DNA of 64,000 bases from NCBI GenBank assembly GCA_022478985.1, contig JAKSZP010014516.1:62001-126000 (forward strand), in the 5' to 3' direction. The translations under genes and the position numbers were made by a program. Numbering within the stretch: the first letter of the stretch is position 1; each line of letters starts with the position of its first letter. This document shows positions 12,201 through 23,141 of the stretch, in pieces. The notes beneath the pieces are model-generated. The model was given only the letters and a program-made list of their open reading frames with translations. It did no database searches and was not told the DNA's origin. This DNA is from Massospora cicadina. Its lineage: Eukaryota > Entomophthoromycota > Entomophthoromycetes > Entomophthorales > Entomophthoraceae.

Positions 12201-13130
12201 TTTTAGGCATATTCTGCATCACCTGGGAACTTGAATAATCATTTTTGCTGATGTGAAGGACCCCAAAACTAACCAGTGGTTAAAATATTTGTTTTTTTAT
12301 ATTTTTGAATTTATAAATTTGGTATTGGAAAATTAACAGCGTGAGTATTAGGTCTATTTGCAACATAAGAATATGTTTACCATTTTGCACATGTGGGTGT
12401 GTCATGTTTTGTAGGAGAAGCGACCATTTTGGTAAAGGATCATATAGGCCAAGGTGGCTTTTAGCACGCAAAGTTCCACATGACCTTGTGGTGCCTCTGT
12501 TGCGTGTGTCCATTGGTCAGTGTCTTGTTATACTAGAAGTTTATGTCTTAAATAATAAAAGCGGTTGCTAAAAGATGGAGGTGTGTCAAGGCTAATAGAA
12601 ACTCACAACGATCCGTTGCACAGTTCAGTGCATACATTCTGGCTATTGTGTGCACCTCTTCATGCCATGAGAAGGTAACAGCTAGTACACGGCCATCCAA
12701 AAATGAATTTTTATTAATGAATTTAAAATTTTGGAGTGTACATAACATCACCCCACAGTGTTGTGACAAAAATGATATTGTTTGAAGGAGCATGTTTTCC
12801 CATGTCTCCTCCTTTCCATGTGGACAATGGGTTTCCTGCACCGCCAGGATGTCCACAGGAGGTTGCACAGGAGACCCAACTTCTTGGCCCAGAACGTTAA
12901 GGCCTTGAGTACCACTATGTTCAGCGTCCCTATCTCTATTGAGACGCTTGGTGCGCCTCAAAAACGGTATCAGGGCCCTCCAGCCCTACTCCACTGCCCT
13001 CTTTGCTCAACTTTGCTCCTTTCTGCAGGTGCCATAATGATGGTAGGCACTGGGGTATATTCTACCCTAATGCTCTTCAATAATGCTCTTTTGTTTCCTT
13101 CTTGCTTTTCTGGCTTTCAATTTATCACTA
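9260..13130 (-). pseudogene. LINE-m ORF2: endonuclease, reverse transcriptase, zinc knuckle
   Basis: Endonuclease motif DILAVQETHC lies in the frame open at 12548-12961. RT is traceable from about 11600 to 10890: PISLTNTDTKLF, SIWDNIHTVANVCQAKPSGALVFINQQETYD (11038-11301), GDPLSPLL, and MAFADNCVV at 10893-10912, where the second catalytic Asp of FADD has become Asn. The C-terminal region (9495-9989) keeps CTICSQYGSLLYHLEQC, a knuckle also present in LINE-p. Dozens of stops and frameshifts make it non-functional. Confidence 0.85.
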
Positions 13131-13149
13131 TGGTTTCTTAGTTGTTCTC

Positions 13150-14350
13150 ATTGGGCACAGTTTTGTCTGACGCATTCAATTGTTAATTTTCAATCCTGTT
13201 TGGGATGTAATTCATAATTTTGTGAGATGTTCCAACCCCTGTGCTGACAAATTTGCTTCCAAATTGGGTTCCACTAAATTCTTTTTGTTTGAACTAGTTG
13301 CTTGGTTTTCTATGGAATCTGATTGGATCATTTTCGCTAGTTCTTCCATTTCTTCCTGAATCCTTTCAGGCGAGATGGATGATTCTGATGAAGCTTTGCC
13401 TTGGCTGTGACCAACTTGTGAGCCTGTTTGTCCATTTTCTGCTCCTTTGAGGAAATTGAGTCAATAATTTTATAAATGTCTTAATTCTCCCATTTAAATG
13501 CTTGTGTGAAATAAGTTATGTTGGAATACTTTGAGTCATCTTATCCCATTTCATCCACACAGAATTCCATTTCTATTAGACCTTCTTTTATGGGACATGC
13601 ATGAATCTTGTGCCCAAAGGACTAATAGTGGTTGCATATGGGTGGCGCACTCTCCACAGTTGCACGGAATAATTGTAATTTTCCTTCAATAATAATGGAT
13701 GTTATATGTGGGATTTTTGTAAGATTCTCTGCTACCTCCAGGTTTGGGGAAATAATTGCAATTGCCTTCCCTGTGGTAAGGGTCAGCATCATATGGAATC
13801 TTTGCAAGATTAAATTGCTAAAATTCTTTGTAGGATTCCAGGCCCTCCAAGAGATGGCGTTTGATTAATGTGTGCACCATTGTTGTTGGAAGATAGTCAA
13901 AAGTTATAGATTTATCTTTGGATCCTGTCCAGCGTGTACGTCAGGACAATACCAAACGTTGACCGTCAGGAAGGTCTTTCACTACTCTGACCTTTCCTGA
14001 TTCATTTGCTTCATCCGCTGTCTCAAACCCAAGGTCCACCCAGCCACGACAGATAGTGTAAGTTGTCATGTACACAGATTGTAGAGATATTTTGGTTGGG
14101 CTTCACCAAACTTTTACCACATTGCTGGTGCCTCTGAGCTCAAAAATACATGGATCCTATGTTCAACCACCAACAGTAGTTGAGGGTGGGACAAATCCAT
14201 ATAATTGCATTATTTTACTAGAAAGTCCACAAACCTGCAGGGTGCAATACCTCAGGTCTTTATTTCTACTTTGGTTTTCATTTATACCTGTGTGCTTGGT
14301 GCCTTTGGGCGGTGCAGATCCAGGTCTGCTACCCTTTACTGCATTTACCT
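13150..14350 (-). pseudogene. LINE-m ORF1 (RNA-binding, CCHC)
   Basis: The frame at 13622-13807 (TTGKAIAIISPNLEVAENL...) matches LINE-p ORF1, and WVDLGFETADEANESGKV near 13.95-14.05 kb matches LINE-p WLDLGFESKEAVDEA. A zinc knuckle follows (ICNHY...FGHKIHAC), with the second Cys replaced by Tyr. ORF1 proteins of LINEs bind the element RNA; that role is assigned by family. Confidence 0.75.
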
Positions 14351-14440
14351 AATCCTGTTGGTTAATAAATGTTTATCTCATCACTTATTGATTATCAAAT
14401 TGTTCTGTTTGGATCAGATTGTTTACTAATAAGTGATAGT

Positions 14441-14838
14441 AATTGAAGAAAGAAGCTAATCACTTATATTTTTTAGTACTAGATGGTCCTAATCACTTAT
14501 ATTATTGAATATTTTTATAATAACATTTATTTAAATACTAAAAGAAAAATAAAAGCACAACAAAATGAATTTAGATTTTATAGGTAGAGAATTCAGATAT
14601 AATAAGTAAAAGTTAATTTAATAGAACATAAAATATATAAGTTTAAATTTATATTGATCCAAATGATATAACATTATGGTTTACAAATTTTCTTTACTAG
14701 AAAATGATATCATACTAATATATAAGAATACAATAAAATATAACTATAGATGTAAGATCTTGAATTAAATTTTAATTTATACCAAATGTTAAAATTTATT
14801 AATCTTATACAGTCAGAATACTATAAAAAGGTTTTGGC
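14441..14838. other. AT-rich spacer between the two LINEs
   Basis: No coding signal. It separates the 5' ends of LINE-m and LINE-p and includes one tiny retroposon insertion (14456-14503). It may be older host or transposon DNA. Confidence 0.6.
14456..14503 (-). mobile_element. Tiny poly(A) retroposon insertion 1 with 15-bp duplication
   Basis: The perfect repeat CTAATCACTTATATT stands at 14456-14470 and 14489-14503. Between them are 18 bases which on the minus strand read GACCATCTAGTACTAAAA. The same 3' terminus plus A-run recurs at 15525-15547 and 27262-27307, each with its own duplication. This is the signature of an extremely 5'-truncated target-primed retroposon. Confidence 0.85.
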
Positions 14839-15103
14839 TTAAAAACTAATAAATAAGACTTTTCTCTCTCGTTGCAAACACTTTTGCAACAAAATCAATT
14901 CAAGTCTGGTAAAAGTTTGATAATCTCACCAAGGAGATTAGTTGGCGCCCAATGTTGGGGAGCAGTTGGGCGAGTAAAAGTCAAGGGCACAGGTGTTGGC
15001 CCTGTGACATCCAAATTTTGCAAATGCCCCAGCAAGCCTGGGGGAATAGATAAACTTAATAAAAAACTGGTGGTTACCATTTCCCTGGAAATTTTAGCTT
15101 AGC

Positions 15104-16392
15104 ATGATGCAACCAGTACATCAATATGCCGCACTCCCAACCACTCTCGTTGGTGGAACATGGAGTGCAGGTATTCCTGGATGTTCAGCAGATGGCGCTT
15201 TGGGAGAAATTTTGAGGGTATCTACACACTCATTTCCCAAATGTGGTGTATGTCGCACCTCATTCCATGCCACACAGTTGGCTGGATCTAGGCTTTGAGA
15301 GTAAGGAAGCGGTGGATGAAGCCACAATGGTGTGCGTTGTAGTAGACCTCCTGGATGGTCAGTGGGTCATCAAAACTAAGTGCACCCATTGGACAAAATT
15401 GAATCAAATTTTTGTAACTTTTGACTTTCTGCCAACTATGGGCAAATGCACCATACTCGAACAACACCTGAAGGCTGTGCTCACCATATATGGCAAATAC
15501 AATCCTTTGAAATGCAGCGCTTTACCATCTAGTACTAAAAAAAAAAAGAAATGCAGCGCTTTAAGCTAATGCCAAACCTGTGCACAGGCAAAGCGATTAC
15601 AGTCCTAACCCCAGCTGAGGGGATAGTGAAGGATCTGACCCAAATACTACATACTGCTTTTGTCAACATCGAGGGGCATGCCAACCACCCTTTCAGAGTC
15701 ACTGTGGACAGCGAACCTCCCATCTGCGCTTTCTGTAGCGCTTTTAGCCACAAGGCCACACCTGCCACGCCAAGGAGGGCATTAAGATCAAGAGTTTCCC
15801 TCAGATTAAAAGAAAGGAGGAGAATCCCACTATGAACTGACCTCTGACACAAAGGCAGCCTTCCCATGGGAGCGCAAGGATGCTACATCCTAGTAAAGCC
15901 AATCTCCCCTCAAGAGTGGAAGAAGGCCAAACAGGCCCACAAGGCGGTGGCCAAGGAGGCGGGCAATACCACTTCCACTATCCCACCCTCCCAGCTCCAG
16001 GAGGACATCAAGACTTTTGTAATGGAAGCAGCTCGCAAATCCCTCAACCAATAAGATTGGGACGCCCAAGCCAATTGGGCCCCTAAGCTAAACACCCGCT
16101 GGGTGAGTTGGTTTCACCTGATCAATGCGCCCAAGCATCAATTGGGACCAAATTGGTCACCAACTTTCCTACCAATAATCCACTTCCAAGCAATGGTGCA
16201 CCGCTAATGCACGCACCACAAAAGGCTTGTCTCACAGTGGGGAAAAAAGCGAAGGCAAAAGCCAAAGTGAACCCAACTGCTAAAGCCACCCATACCATTG
16301 AATACACTGTAACTCACATACCGGGTGCCACCAAGCGCTGTGAAGAAATAGAGGAGGCTGAAGGGCTCAGGTTCCCTTCCCCTCGCACCTAA
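15104..16392 (+). pseudogene. LINE-p ORF1 (RNA-binding, CCHC)
   Basis: Recognisable from WLDLGFESKEAVDEA (about 15285) through LCTGKAITVLTPAEG and SEPPICAFCSAFSHKA; the last Cys of the CX2CX4HX4C knuckle is recovered one frame over (HTCHAKEG), so a frameshift cuts the knuckle. The 3' part is open to a stop at 16390-16392, just 6 nt before the ORF2 ATG at 16399. A tiny retroposon insertion with a 16-bp duplication (15509-15563) adds 39 bp. The start is uncertain; 15104 is the first ATG in a plausible position. Confidence 0.78.
15509..15563 (+). mobile_element. Tiny poly(A) retroposon insertion 2 with 16-bp duplication
   Basis: GAAATGCAGCGCTTTA occurs at 15509-15524 and again at 15548-15563. 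The 23 bases between them are CCATCTAGTACT followed by 11 A. It lies inside LINE-p ORF1, so it post-dates LINE-p, and it shares its 3' terminus with the insertions at 14471 and 27262. Confidence 0.9.
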
Positions 16393-16398
16393 GGTGTG

Positions 16399-19300
16399 AT
16401 GGGGGGAGCCTTTACTTTAGGGACGTTGAACATTGCTGGACTCAAGGCCTCACCATCCTGGACTAGGAAACTGAGTTTTTTACAACATAATTTACCCATG
16501 GAGATCCTGGCCATTCAGGAAACCCACTGTCTGCGCGGTTCTGAAGAAACATTGAAATCCATGCTCCTCCTTTCCCTCTCCTTCTGGTCCAAGCACTGTG
16601 GGGTGCTAGTTCAAATGAACAATTATAGTAAATTTATATTGTCAGACTCCTTCCTTAATGGCTGAGTCCTTGTTGTCACTTTTTTGTTGGATGACGAAGT
16701 GCACGCTATCATCAACATATACACCCTGACCTGTGCACAAGAACGTTAGGAATTTTTCTCATCAGTCACTTCCATTCTGTTGCCCCTGACCCTTTTGTTG
16801 TTGGTGACATGAACTGCTGGTTGAGCCCTTCCACAGACCACTGGCCCTCATCACCTACACCCCCACAGGGACAAGTAGAACTCTTTATTCTCAAAGACAC
16901 CCTAGGGTTGGTTGATACATTGCCATGTCATGCTCCGTTACTCAAAAAACATGTCGCGCCCCCATATCCACAATGGCCAACTGAGGTCCATGTCCCGCAT
17001 TAACCTTATACTTGCATCGTTGAAATTTTGTACCCAAATTTCCCATTTCACAACACCAAAAATTGATTTTTCTGATCACAGGATGGTATCAGTCTCCTTC
17101 CATTTATCCAACCCAAAAGCTTGGGCTCCAGAGTGGTGCAAACTTCACCCAGCCAAAAATGCATCACCAAGTTTTTCCTCATGGGTGGAATCCACAACCG
17201 CGGCTCCAGAGTTAATTGAACCATTTTGTGCTGATCCTGTTTCCACTTGGTCTACTCTCAAGGTGAGCACAATCCGCCAGGCTCGCCACCTTTCCTCCTG
17301 CCACTCACGGTCCACCTCGGTGGTCATTTCACATGCTCTGGCAGAGTTGGACCACCTGGAGTCCAACGTCCCAGCCGTGGGATACAGCCCAGCTTGGGGT
17401 TGCAAGTGGGCGGATGTAGCCACCCACCTAAACTCTCTAGTGATACAACACAAGCATCAGGTTTGTGTTCAGTACAGAGCTAAACACATTACAGTGGGTG
17501 ACACATGATCCGCTTACTTTTTTCAAAATTCTTTGCACTGCACCAGAGCTTGGCCTGCACACAGGTGCAAAGGCCAGACAATTCCATAGCGGATATGCTG
17601 ACTGAAGTGGCAATCAAAATACAAAACTATTACTCCAAGTTGTATTAATCCGAGCCAATTCAGCCGGCTGAAATTACAAATTTTCTCAATAGTGCACACA
17701 TCCGCACCATTTTCCATTTCCCAGAGTTGATGAATTTGATTACTCGGGACAAACTCTGGTACGCCTTTTGCGGTGCACCATGTAGGAAATTCCCAGGCTC
17801 AGACAGCATTCCTTATGAGTTCTATAAGAAGTATTTCAAGGATTTATTCCCATTGCTGCTTACCTCTCCTAACCAAAGTCTTTTGGAAACGCGCCTCCTA
17901 CCTGGAGGGCAAGAGGCCTACACCATTACACTGTTTAAAAAAGAAGATAAGCTGGACTTGGCCAACTGGCGCCCCATTTCCCTCACCAACACTGATACTA
18001 AACTTTTTACCAAAATCATGGCTAACCGTATAGGGATTGCTGCCTCTGCTCTCATCTCCCCTGAACAATTCAGTTTCATACCCAGAAGGTCAATTTGGGA
18101 CAACATACACACCGTAGCCAACATCTGTCAGTCCACAGCCTCTGGTGCACTTGTATTTTTAGACCAACAGAAGGCCTATGATAGAGTAACTGGGATTACC
18201 TCAGGGCCTGCCTCCACCAGTTTCGCCTACCCCCTCTCTTCATCAATTGGGTGATGTTGCTAACAGAATCCGCCACAATGGCTGTTCGTGGCCCTAGCTT
18301 TCTCAAAGATGTAATCCGCCCTCAAAGGGGCCTACGCCAAGGGGACCCTCTTAGCCCACTCTTGTATAACTTCAGCCTTGACCCACTGCTTCGAAATGTG
18401 AATGTCCGCCTTACTGGGGTCCATGTGCAAGGCCAAGCCTCAGTCAAGATGTTAGCATTTGCTGATGATTGTGTGGTTGGGGGTGTCTAAAAATCATGAT
18501 GCATGCGCGCTTGAAGCTCTTATCCATGTTTACTCCAGGGTAAGTAATGCTGCACTCAACGCCTCCAAAACCAAAATCATTCTCCTTGGTCAGTGTCAAG
18601 CCCGCTGGGCCCCAGCGCCCTGTTTCTGATCCGCCCCATCAGATAATGCGCGAGATAGTGTGCCCTGCCCCCACACCGCCTCGCTTGTGCTCCCCATTGT
18701 GCCAAGCCCCACCGTTGGCCCAGTCTGCCATTTGGGGGTGTGGTTGGAAGCAGGCAGGTACGCCTCACTGGTGATGAAAAACCATATTCTGGACAATGTG
18801 ACAAAACGCATAGCTTCCCTCAGAGCCCATCAGACTTCCCTTACCGGCAGGGTAGTACTAGCAAACTCTATGCTCCTCTCTGAAGTTTAAGATAGGGCCC
18901 ACGCCATTGCTTTCTTCCCAAGTTTCTTCAAATCACTGTATGCCCTTCTTCAAGGGTGGCTTTTGCAGGCCTCCCACCGCCAGTGCGCCTGGATGTCATG
19001 TTTGGCCCTCGCCATAGTGGTGGTTTGGGCCTGCTCAACTTTAAGGCCCATGATGACAAAATCCTTGGCACCTGGATCGCTTCCATTACCAACCTTGCAA
19101 TTACAGACCAGCACTGGTACCGCGCAGCCCAAGCCAACTTCTCCCACGCCCTGAGCCTCACCAACCCGTCCCACCCACACTCTCTGTTGGGGTATCTGGC
19201 TTCCCATCCTTCGGCAGCGGGCCCACATGGGTTGGCACCCCACTTCAAAAGGATCCTCCTCTTCATGCGGAGTGCTGAGTGGAGTATTAGCATTTGTGGG

Positions 19301-20095
19301 CACACAGCCCAGAGGGGGCGCCCCTCTCCTAGGTTCACCCAGAAGATACAGGGGCCTCCCATTCTGAATGGAGTGCTACCCATGAGTTTCATACCTTGTC
19401 CAGGGTGGACTACCTGGACATGATGGACATCCCCTAATCTCTTGATACCCAGAAAGCCATTCGGAAGTACGCCCATCACCCTCTTCTGCAGCCTCATATC
19501 CAATCCCATAGTGTGGTACTGCTTGAGATATGTATACCATACTGCTGAACGCTCTAACGCTTTGCACTCATCCTGTGTAGTGTGTGGCCAGTACGGAATG
19601 CTGTTTCACCGCCTGGAAATGTGCCCTCCATCTAAAGCGATATGGCGTGAGGTGCAACGCTACTTTGCCAGGATTAGGCAAAGCCCTTCAGTCTGTCTAG
19701 GGACATGTTTGCTTTATCAATGGCTTCCCCTCTTCCACCCTCCCTCTGTGCTTTGGTAGTCGCAATCGCCATGTGGACTATCCACACTTGATTGTCTTAA
19801 ATGCCATCTCAGGCTCCACCCCCACCCTCCAAGAAGCTGTCCGCCGGTTCAGGTCGCACTTAGTAGACCACTTTCAAGCGTGGATGTTTGGATACCTCCA
19901 ACCATGCCGCCGCCAGTTGGTATCATCCTGGTTCCCAGTTTGGTTCATCAAATCAGACCCCTTCCTACACACGTGCTCAATAGTGGTGCCTGCCCCTATA
20001 CACGTGACCCACCCTCCCAGTCTTGGTGTTCCCGCTGGCAACAGGAGATAGCATTATCTTTTCTGGGGTGCCCTCCTCTTGCAGGAGTTTCTTTT
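16399..20095 (+). pseudogene. LINE-p ORF2: APE endonuclease, RT, zinc knuckle
   Basis: The endonuclease that nicks target DNA is seen as TLNIAGL (16420), LAIQETHC (16510), DRINLILA-like SRINLILAS and SDHRMVSVSFH (17070). RT motifs follow: GSDSIPYEFYKK (17800), NWRPISLTNTDTKLF, LISPEQFSFIPRRS, LVFLDQQKAYDRV (18150), GLRQGDPLSPLLYN (18330) and FADDCVVGG (18456), so the catalytic Asp pair is intact. The C-terminal knuckle CVVCGQYGMLFHRLEMC lies at about 19570. Roughly ten stops and frameshifts break it. ATG at 16399 is chosen because it follows the ORF1 stop and matches the endonuclease N-terminus. Confidence 0.9.
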
Positions 20096-20120
20096 TCTAT
20101 GGTGTCTTATTGGAAGTGTC

Positions 20121-20157
20121 TGTCCCCTGGTCAGCCTTCCCCGCAATAAATTTAAAT
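20121..20157 (+). other. LINE-p 3' tail
   Basis: It reads TGTCCCCTGGTCAGC, then CTTCCCCGCAATAAA, then TTTAAA. The same order of blocks ends LINE-m (9215-9242, minus) and the SINE (26157-26190). In LINE biology the RT recognises such 3' ends, so this is the probable priming signal. Confidence 0.75.
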
Positions 20158-20395
20158 TTAAGAACTAATAAATAAACAATATGCTAAGAGGCTTTATTTT
20201 CTAGTTTCCATCTTGAAGTACTTCTGCTAAAAACATAATTATATTATGAAACAACTAATTCATTTATCATTATAAAGTTTTTATATGGTAAAAACTCTTT
20301 CTGTGATAAACCTTCAGATATTGATGACAGGTAGTCCAGAAAATATGTTAAATGTACTAAATTCTTATATATCTATTTAAGGTAAGCTGACCAGG

Positions 20396-21400
20396 TGTAA
20401 ACTTTTTAGTTACTCTCACTGTACCCCTTGAGATTACTGTGCAGGCATTTATATGCGTCTGTAGTAAATAGATATTATAGTTGATAATTAATTAGAAAAA
20501 TGGAGTGACGTTAGTATGAAGACTAACACCATAGTTAAATCTTCACAGCAAGTATATAGTTGTTCCAATTCCAGACTAGTTTAATATGTTTTTCTAATCA
20601 TTGAAGATTTTGTTGAATTAAGGGAACTGTTTCCTCTAACTCTTCCTTTTAATGGAACTTGATATTATAACTTATCTTAACTTTGGTTTATAGTTTCTCA
20701 GTCCTCCTGAAGCAGGAGCCTATGGAATCTGAACAGTATATAAATAGTCAAAAATATCTGATTATTCTCAACTCTGCTCGCAGAGTTAAAATTAAACAAC
20801 TGTAAAACAGGCTAAATATTGATTTATTTTATTATGAAATGACCTTTATTAGAAAGTAGTAGAGGCTTTATAGGTCAAAAGTCGCTCAACTTTACAGCTG
20901 GCTCCTGGAAATTAGTTTTTTTGTACAGATTCTGACCCTTGGGATTAACTTCAAAACAAAGTTGGTTCCATCGCATTATTTAATCCCCAGTAGAGAAACC
21001 CATACGATTTAACAGCCATCCATTAGTTTCAGTAACCAGACGTTGATTCTATAAGGGCTGCGTTGCATAGTTAAAGCTATAAACTACTGCTAAAACAAGC
21101 TTAAAAACGCTTTGTTAGCTTTGCAAAAATACCCTAACCTTTCAGCACCTCTGTATAACTTATTCACCATGGTAATCTGACTATTGGCTATTAAGACTAA
21201 TTGAATTACTTATTAACATTGTTAGGTATGATCCCTGAAAAAACTTCAATCAAAACTTATCATAGGATTTATATCCTTTAGTTATCTGTGAGTAATACTT
21301 TGTCAGCAACCATTGTTAAACAATAGATTGCTTATTAACAATTTTTGAAATACTTAATTTGTAAGCAAGATGGATAATGTAGTCAATAAAAATTCCAACA
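20396..21400 (-). repeat. LARD-E left (3') LTR
   Basis: Shared landmarks with the right LTR: ATGAAGACTAACACC, TTAAATCTTCACAGCA, TTTATAGGTCAAAAGTC, and an end in CCAACA. The two copies are clearly diverged with many substitutions and small indels, so the insertion is old. Confidence 0.8.
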
Positions 21401-23141
21401 TATCCCCCTTGACTAGATTATCCAGAGAAAGATAGAAGCTTTGGGGATGGATGCCGTTTCAGGTCATGGATATGTTTTGGCCATCATACTTCTATGACTT
21501 CAGTGGAGCTCAGCTCTGTTCACATTTAATGCTCTCATGCCATGCTTGGCATCATGGCTCATCTGCCCTGGTTCTTACCCACTGACGCCTCTCTTGATTG
21601 TGGTTCCCACAACATCATGTCGCGCCAGAACTAATTTAGTCATCATTGTAAAAAATACTAACTTATTAAACTATAATCCCTTAGACTAAGCTCTCCATTT
21701 TTTATCAGAACGGATCTTTTTTCCTAGAGACTACTCACGTTGAATCCAGTTTCAACCCATCCTGATCCTGCCAACATACTTGGTTATTTTAGCTCCTTGG
21801 GACTACTCATGATGGATCCAGTTTCAACCTGAGATAACCTGCATAATATCCTTGTTCTAACGCCTTGGGACTACTCACATTGCATCTTCTTTCAACCTGT
21901 GCTGACCCTGCCAAACATAGATGGGAACACCACATGATGCATTTTGATTGTGGCAAAATAAAATTGATATTCTTTATATTTTAATTTTTTATCTGTATAT
22001 GTTTTTATTGATGTTATATCTTATATAAACTTTTTATATATTTTTTATTTGCAATGAGACTTAACCTATCAGTAGGTTCAGAGGTACATCTTTCGCCTAT
22101 ACTACTTGTTTAGAGGTCCATATTTTTGAGCTTAACTAGTTACTATAGTTCATAGGTCCCTTTTTAAGACTTAGCCATCTATTTTGATCCAACGATTCCC
22201 TATTTAGACTTGACCAACACACCAGGGCTTAACCAAACCTTCTGGCTTAGTGGTCTCATGGAAACATTAAAATTTTTCCCTATCTTTTCCATTAAATTGT
22301 TATGTTTTTTCTTTTATAATTTGTTTTTAACGTTGTTTTCCATCACCTAATGTTTAAATTTCACAGACATATCTGGAAATGATCACTTAAGCATGAGGGT
22401 CAGTATGGCAACATTAGCTTCATCCAACTTTGATATGAGATGATTATCATTCTCAGCATTTCTTGCCATTTTCATAAATTAACTAATGTAAGTTATAGCG
22501 GTTTCTTCCTCAATTTCTGGATCAATTGCCAGTATTTTCGACCTTGCTCTCATTACAAAAATTTTATACTTGGCATTGTATCACAATACCGCTGATCTTT
22601 ATAAAAGCCCTTTATAAATGCATCTGTTCTATATACTTTGTTTGAGTAGATATCCAGCGGAACAGGTTCCCTTGCAGTGCTATATTGTTCTACAGCTATA
22701 TTGCTAAACCATTACCCAGATCTTGAGTCAATTTCTTCCTCCTCTTGAGGCAACACAAGATTTACATTTCTTCTTAAGTTCTTCCCACAACTCTGGGTAG
22801 CAAAATGTCCCATTGAAACTCCTTTCCATTTATGGGTTTCTAATTTATCTGTCAATTTTGGTATTTTTGGGGGTTTCTCCATCAAAAAGTTGATTCAGAC
22901 AACTGTTATATTTTTCCATAACGTCTTCTTTAAATTCTACTATATTTTAATCCTCATCAGCTTTCATCACATGCTCCTCAAGGTGGTGAAATTAGCTTGT
23001 GACACCAAGCTCAGCACGTTCTGGTTAACAGTTTCTAACTTTATCCAGAGCTTCTGAAGTTCTGTCATATAGGACATTGCTGATATAATTCTTACTTACT
23101 TTTGGCTTAGAATTTAACTCCCCCTGTAATGAGTACTAAAT
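21401..23141 (-). other. LARD-E interior, no intact coding region
   Basis: On the minus strand the polypurine tract (21401-21410) and, at the far end, TAGTACTCATTA (23127-23138, 9 of 12 bases matching the Gyp primer-binding site) frame the interior. A short gag-like piece (MTELQKLWIKLETVNQNVLS, about 23000-23080) lies near the expected gag start. I see no protease, RT or integrase. Confidence 0.6.

Larger units (their letters stand above)
9215..14440 (-). mobile_element. LINE-m: L1-like non-LTR retrotransposon, minus strand, decayed
   Basis: Two-ORF LINE of the same family as LINE-p: ORF1 with a CCHC knuckle at the right, then ORF2 with an APE-type endonuclease, RT and a C-terminal CCHC. The 3' end at about 9215-9242 matches the LINE-p tail (CATCCCCT, then ACCTTACCC, then AAATAAT on minus). 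Length is close to that of LINE-p, so it is near full length. The 5' edge is uncertain and I found no convincing target duplication. It is more decayed than LINE-p. Confidence 0.85.
14857..20157 (+). mobile_element. LINE-p: full-length L1-like LINE, plus strand
   Basis: The 5301-bp body lies between an 18-bp target duplication, TTAAAAACTAATAAATAA at 14839-14856 and the same with one change at 20158-20175. It has a 5' UTR, ORF1 with a CCHC knuckle, ORF2 with endonuclease, RT and C-terminal CCHC, and a short 3' end finishing CAATAAATTTAAA rather than a long poly(A). Insertion was by target-primed reverse transcription, judging from the duplication. Stops in both ORFs show it is inactive. The clade (L1/Tx1-like against Tad-like) cannot be settled by eye. 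Confidence 0.92.

Noticed and set aside
18928..19509. 193-codon minus-strand frame
   Set aside because: It lies antisense over LINE-p ORF2, has no recognisable motif, and is explained by the GC-rich codon pattern of ORF2.
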